A DNA stretch of 27,451 nt from a virus: IMG/VR virus record IMGVR_UViG_3300005838_000054, positions 1 through 27,451 of that record; one strand, given 5' to 3'. A model generated the notes under the pieces. It saw only the letters and a program-made list of their open reading frames with translations. It was not told the DNA's origin and made no database searches. The first letter of the stretch is position 1. Each line of letters starts with the position of its first letter. Below, piece after piece: positions 23,720-27,451 of the stretch. A program made the translations under genes and the position numbers.

Positions 23720-25270
23720 ATGGCACAAAAATTCGTTACTAATCTCAACATCAACCAGAATGAACTTCAGAATGCAAAGATGCAGTTCTCTGCCGGGGAT
23801 CCCGGTTCTGGGGAGTTTGAGGGTTGGACGATTTTCGATTCGACCAACAACATTCTCAAGGTTTACAACGGTGCTGCATGGAAGCAGATTCTCACTGAGG
23901 TTTCTTCTGGTACCACAGCACTAACTGTTACCGCAGGTGCGGCAGGTGCCCCGGCGCTAGCCGTTGCCAATGCCAACGGCTCTACTGATGGGTTGATGCC
24001 TACAGCGCATTATGCGTTAGTCGCTGCCGCTACTGAGGCTGATACTGCTTCTACTATTATGAAGCGGGATGCCAGCGGCCATGTCAATGTCACAAAAGTT
24101 ACAGGCTTGGCGGCACCCACAAACTCTGCCGATGCTGCGAACAAGGGTTATGTTGATGATCGGGCTGCTGGTCTAGACCCTAAAGAATCGTGCGTTGTCG
24201 CCACTACGGCTGCTTTGACGCTTGTCAGCGATCTTGAAAATGGCGACACCCTTGACGGGATTACACTCGCAACGGGTAACCGGGTTCTGGTCAAGGATCA
24301 GGGCACGGGTGCAGAGAACGGCATTTATACGGTTAATGCTTCAGGCGCTCCCACGCGAGCCACCGATTTTGACGCAGCGGCTGAAGTGAATGCCGGTTCT
24401 TTCTTCTTCGTGGAGCGAGGCACACTCAACGCTAACCGGGGTTATGTACTCCAAGCCAAGTCTGGCGGTGGAGCATATACGGTTGGTACGGATGCCCTAG
24501 TCTTTTCACAGTTCTCAGGTGCCGGTCAGATTGACGCTGGTGCTGGTCTAACCAAGACTGGCGACGTTCTCAATGTTATTGCCGGAGATGGCATCACCGT
24601 CAACGCTAACGATGTTGCTCTCGCCAGCAGCACTGCCGGTGACGGAATCACGTTCTCTAGTGGTGTTCTTTCGCTTTCTAGCACGACAGCCGGTGACGGT
24701 CTGGCAATCGCAAGTGGTGTTTTGTCGATCAACGTGGTTGCTGCTGGAGGCGTTGAAACTTCGTCTGACAGTCTTCAGATCAAGTTGGATTCGGGTGTTT
24801 CGGGTCTGGCTACGACTACTAGCGGTTTGGCGATTAAGAGCAATATTGCTGGTACGGGTATTACTTTCACTGCTGGTGTTCTTTCGGCGGATGCTTCCGA
24901 TCTGGCCGCGAGCGGTGCCGGTGGCGTAACCGGAACCCTGCCGATTGCTAATGGTGGTACTGGCACCACAACGTCTGCTCTTGCCCGAACCAATGCTTTC
25001 TTGGCTATTGGGGACAGTTCCGGTGCTTCACGAAGCACCATCGCTCCGGTCTTGAGCCGGGTTGTCGCTCAGAGTATCGGCAACGCTTCGGCTACATCAT
25101 TCACGATTACCCACGGTTTGGGTACTCGCGATGTATCAGTTCAGGTTTACGACATGTCGTCATACGACACGGTGATTGCTGATGTCGTAAGGACTGATAC
25201 AGATACTGCAACAATTTCATTTTCTACTGCTCCGGCCAGCAACGCTTATCGGGTGGTTCTGGTCGGTTAA
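23720..25270 (+). CDS. Tail fibre with YVDD collar, NGIYT module, repeating shaft and tip domain
   Basis: 516 residues. In order: a start shared with the gene at 25319 (MAQKF.T); FDSTNNILKVYNGAAWKQI; the LMPTAHYALVAAATEADTAS segment; a collar motif LAAPTNSADAANKGYVDDRA, common in long side fibres; the VATTAALTLV...NRVLVKDQGTGAENGIYTVN...PTRATDFD module (24191-24520), homologous to the insert in the J-like protein; a shaft of about seven repeats of 15-20 residues of AGDGI/L...S.VLSL type (24535-24900), reminiscent of triple beta-spiral shafts; LPIANGGTGTTTSALARTNA; and a C-terminal beta tip ending RVVLVG. The order collar-module-shaft-tip fits a receptor-binding side fibre. Confidence 0.8.
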   Translation: MAQKFVTNLNINQNELQNAKMQFSAGDPGSGEFEGWTIFDSTNNILKVYNGAAWKQILTEVSSGTTALTVTAGAAGAPALAVANANGSTDGLMPTAHYALVAAATEADTASTIMKRDASGHVNVTKVTGLAAPTNSADAANKGYVDDRAAGLDPKESCVVATTAALTLVSDLENGDTLDGITLATGNRVLVKDQGTGAENGIYTVNASGAPTRATDFDAAAEVNAGSFFFVERGTLNANRGYVLQAKSGGGAYTVGTDALVFSQFSGAGQIDAGAGLTKTGDVLNVIAGDGITVNANDVALASSTAGDGITFSSGVLSLSSTTAGDGLAIASGVLSINVVAAGGVETSSDSLQIKLDSGVSGLATTTSGLAIKSNIAGTGITFTAGVLSADASDLAASGAGGVTGTLPIANGGTGTTTSALARTNAFLAIGDSSGASRSTIAPVLSRVVAQSIGNASATSFTITHGLGTRDVSVQVYDMSSYDTVIADVVRTDTDTATISFSTAPASNAYRVVLVG

Positions 25271-25318
25271 AAAATATGGTCCTGAGGGATCGGTCATACG
25301 AAAGGTACGGTTGAGGCT

Positions 25319-25900
25319 GTGGCTCAGAAGTTTAAGACTGGCGTGGTCGTTGAAGAACTGGCATCTGTCTCTACGCAGGCAGTGGGCGTCAAAGTCGATG
25401 GGGATTCTGAGACACGGGTTAAGATCGACGCGGGTGGCAAGATCACTTGGGGATCTGGTTCTGCTACTGGTGATGCAACGTTGTATCGTTCAGCGGCCAA
25501 TATTCTTAAAACTGATGACACCCTTGAAGCCGTCCTTGGAGTGGTCACATTAGCCACGGATGGTGCCCCCTCTACGGCCCTAGCCAACGGCGCTCTTGCT
25601 GTTGACACCACGAACGACGTTTTCTATTTCCGGTCCAGTGGCGCATGGCAGGAAGTGTCCGGCGGCGGGGCGAGCCTCACTGTTTCCGACACTCCCCCCG
25701 CTAGCCCTGAGGCGGGCAACCTGTGGTTTGAGTCAGACACAGGAAACACTCTCGTGTACTACACGGATGCGAACACCTCGCAGTGGGTTGAAGTCGGCCA
25801 GTCTGTCGATTCCTCACATGAGTTCTTCGTCAACATGGACGGCGGGGGACCAACCAGTCTCTACGGGGGCGCTCCCACCATTGACGCCGGGGGCATCTGA
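25319..25900 (+). CDS. Tail fibre protein with W(Y/F)ESD module
   Basis: 193 residues from a GTG at 25319 preceded by TTGAGG only two to three bases away and AAAGG further up; no better start lies nearby, so the start is likely but not certain. It opens MAQKFKTGVVVEEL, like the previous fibre. The centre is fibre linker (FYFRSSGAWQEVSGG). One copy of the ESD module follows (SDTPPASPEAGNLWFESDTG, then SQWVEVGQSV), and the end FVNMDGGGPTSLYGG...DAGG matches the end of the next gene. The stop and next start overlap (TGATG). Likely a short fibre or adaptor; no enzymatic motif. Confidence 0.65.
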   Translation: MAQKFKTGVVVEELASVSTQAVGVKVDGDSETRVKIDAGGKITWGSGSATGDATLYRSAANILKTDDTLEAVLGVVTLATDGAPSTALANGALAVDTTNDVFYFRSSGAWQEVSGGGASLTVSDTPPASPEAGNLWFESDTGNTLVYYTDANTSQWVEVGQSVDSSHEFFVNMDGGGPTSLYGGAPTIDAGGI

Positions 25901-26490
25901 TGGCTATTGACTTTCCCGCCTCACCGTCGACTAACGACACCTACGTTGTTGGAACGACCACTTTCACATACAACGGTACCTACTGGGCGCGTTCCGCTAA
26001 CACCAACAAGTTTTCGGCTTCGGACACCGTTCCGTCAAGCCCCACGCTGGGGGATCTCTGGTATGAGTCCGATACCGGCAAGGCGTTCATCTACTACGAC
26101 AACACTTGGGCTGAGATCGGTCACGCATCAGACGGTCAGTCCTTCCTAGTAGGCGATACAGCCCCGTCAACGGGCAACGCTGGTGACATCTGGTACGAGT
26201 CCGACACGGGCAAGACGTTCATCCGCTACGACAGCGCGTGGGTGGAGATCGGCCACGCATCCGACGGACAATCATTCAACGTCGGGGACACTGTTCCGGG
26301 TTCCCCCACCGCTGGTGACATCTGGTTTGAGTCGGATAGCGGTGGGGCGTACATCTACTATGCTGATGGGAGTTCATCGCAGTGGGTTGAACTCGGCCAT
26401 TCGGTGAGTGGGGTCAACGTGAACGTCGATGGTGGTGTGGCGAGTACCAACTTTGGGGGCATGTTCGCTCTTGATGCGGGGGCAGCGTAA
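25900..26490 (+). CDS. Tail fibre protein with three 44-residue WYESDTG repeats
   Basis: 196 residues, TGATG start. It opens MAIDFPASPSTNDTYVVGTT and TFTYNGTYWARS, a common fibre N-terminus that the next gene shares (MAINFPDSP). Three consecutive repeats follow: (G/S)DT.P.SPT.GD(L/I)W(Y/F)ESDTGK.FI.Y...W.EIGHASDGQSF. The last copy has a small insertion (ADGSSSQWVELGHSV). The end VNVDGGVASTNFGG...DAG corresponds to the end of the previous gene. The repeats suggest a stalk of stacked beta units. The stop overlaps the next start. Confidence 0.7.
   Translation: MAIDFPASPSTNDTYVVGTTTFTYNGTYWARSANTNKFSASDTVPSSPTLGDLWYESDTGKAFIYYDNTWAEIGHASDGQSFLVGDTAPSTGNAGDIWYESDTGKTFIRYDSAWVEIGHASDGQSFNVGDTVPGSPTAGDIWFESDSGGAYIYYADGSSSQWVELGHSVSGVNVNVDGGVASTNFGGMFALDAGAA
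26023..26409 (+). repeat. Three tandem 132-base coding repeats
   Basis: Repeat units start at 26023, 26155 and 26287, a period of exactly 132 bases (44 codons). A fourth, diverged copy starts at 25688 in the preceding gene. DNA identity is high in the WYESDTGK and EIGHASDGQ parts (for example GGTGACATCTGGT occurs in units 2 and 3) and lower elsewhere. Confidence 0.85.
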
Positions 26491-27451
26491 TGGCTATCAA
26501 CTTTCCTGATAGTCCAACTACGGGTGAAACTTTCCAGCAGGCTGATCGTGCTTGGCAGTGGGATGGGGAGAAATGGAAGTCCACTGGGACTACGTCTAGT
26601 TCCACGGTGGGAGCGTCTGTCATCTTTGAGGGCAGCACCGATGACGCTTTTGAAACCACCCTTGCGGCTACGGATCCGACCGCAGATCGCACAATCACAC
26701 TTAAGAATGCCAGTGGAACTGTGGCGTTCACAAGCGACATCCCTACGGTTGCTGGTGTATATGCCCCTCTAGAATCCCCGGCGTTTACTGGGAATGTCAC
26801 ACTCCAGTCACTGGACATGGATGACATCGTTGCTGGTGACGTTATCTATGGTTCGGGGGCCGATACTCTCGCCCGACTTGCTAAAGGAACAGACGATCAG
26901 GTTCTAACTCTTGCATCGGGCGTCCCCTCATGGGCTGCTGCTGGTGGTTCTCCTTCTGTCGCTGACACTACAGATACTTCCTGTTCTGTGCTTCTGCATG
27001 AAGATGCCACGGGGACTCTTGCTCCGAAGTCGGATGCGGGGATCACCTATAACGCTTCCACTGGGGTGTTGACGGCTACCGGGTTCGCTGGTTCTCTGAC
27101 CGGCAACGTGACCGGGGACGCTTCAGGTAGTTCGGGCAGCACCACAGGCAATGCCGCTACGGCTACTGCTCTGGAAACAGCCCGGAACATCGGCGGTGTT
27201 TCATTTGATGGGACCGGAAACATCAACCTTCCCGGTGTGAATGCAACGGGTAACCAGAATACTTCTGGTACTGCTGCTACCGTGACTGGAGCCGCCCAGA
27301 CAGCCATCACCTCAGTTGGAACGCTGACCTCTCTGACAGTTTCGGGCGGTCTGGTTGCCCCTCTCCAGATCAACGCCCAGACGGGTACGACCTACACGTT
27401 CGTGCTGGGTGATGCGGGGAAGTTGGTTACCTCGTCCAATGCGTCAGCCCA
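26490..27451 (+). CDS. Tail fibre protein, 3' truncated by window end
   Basis: Starts in the TAATG junction and stays open to the window end (320 complete codons). It opens MAINFPDSPTTGETFQQADR, AWQWDGEKWKST, like the preceding gene. Later parts: TADRTITLKNASGTVAFTSD, a KGDL-like unit (GDVIYGSGADTLARLAKGTD, DQVLTLASGVPSW), then a fibre repeat with GFAGSLTGNVTGDASGSSGS, ATALETARNIGGVSFDGTGN, INLPGVNATGNQNTSGTAAT and AITSVGTLTSLTVSGGL, ending in NAQTGTTYTFVLGDAGKLVT. These are well-known side-fibre elements in marine phages (family recognition from memory). The receptor-binding end is expected beyond the window. Confidence 0.75.
   Translation, partial: MAINFPDSPTTGETFQQADRAWQWDGEKWKSTGTTSSSTVGASVIFEGSTDDAFETTLAATDPTADRTITLKNASGTVAFTSDIPTVAGVYAPLESPAFTGNVTLQSLDMDDIVAGDVIYGSGADTLARLAKGTDDQVLTLASGVPSWAAAGGSPSVADTTDTSCSVLLHEDATGTLAPKSDAGITYNASTGVLTATGFAGSLTGNVTGDASGSSGSTTGNAATATALETARNIGGVSFDGTGNINLPGVNATGNQNTSGTAATVTGAAQTAITSVGTLTSLTVSGGLVAPLQINAQTGTTYTFVLGDAGKLVTSSNASA

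Noticed and set aside
25271-25318. Small hairpin GGTCC-TGAG-GGATC in the gap between fibre genes
   Set aside because: A five-pair stem with one G-T pair and no T-run is not convincing as a terminator, and the next fibre gene begins right after.

Overview
The window is a late structural region of a tailed bacteriophage with a contractile tail (myovirus-type). All recognisable genes lie on the + strand, tightly packed, and many neighbours share one or a few bases (TAATG, TGATG, ATGA junctions). The evidence is a run of baseplate genes in the usual order: the C-terminal part of a tape measure protein, a hub-region protein, a gpD/gp27-like hub, an OB-fold spike, an endolysin, a gp25-like wedge, a baseplate J (gp6-like) wedge and a P2 gpI-like protein. 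The fibre modules and the halogenase cassette resemble those of marine phages, so a marine or aquatic phage is likely. Nothing in the window identifies the host. No tRNA, rRNA, CRISPR array, integrase or IS element was seen.

Layout: 1-5.9 kb, tape measure, hub and spike; 5.9-6.7 kb, M15 endolysin with a peptidoglycan-binding domain; 6.8-10.8 kb, wedge and gpI-like baseplate genes; 10.8-18.6 kb, a first block of adhesin or fibre genes with fibronectin III, glycine-rich, Trp-rich, LamG-like, repetitive-shaft and His/Pro-rich proteins; 18.6-22.6 kb, an enzyme cassette with an unknown protein, two P4H-like 2-oxoglutarate/Fe(II) oxygenases, a flavin-dependent halogenase and a conserved protein of unknown role; 22.6-27.45 kb, a second fibre block, the last gene of which runs off the window.

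The hub, spike, wedge and gpI-like proteins should build the baseplate. Roughly a dozen fibre and adhesin genes would decorate it, and they reuse a small set of modules: KGDL linkers, a 73-residue repeat, the VLVKDQ...NGIYT module, the 44-residue W(Y/F)ESD repeat and Gly-rich sheets.

The most unusual part is the enzyme cassette placed between the two fibre blocks. It directly follows a 590-residue protein that carries an insert of about 270 residues rich in His, Asn and X-Pro-Gly, which its smaller upstream paralogue lacks. A testable idea is that the oxygenases and the halogenase modify phage structural proteins; a role in host metabolism or small-molecule chemistry is the alternative.
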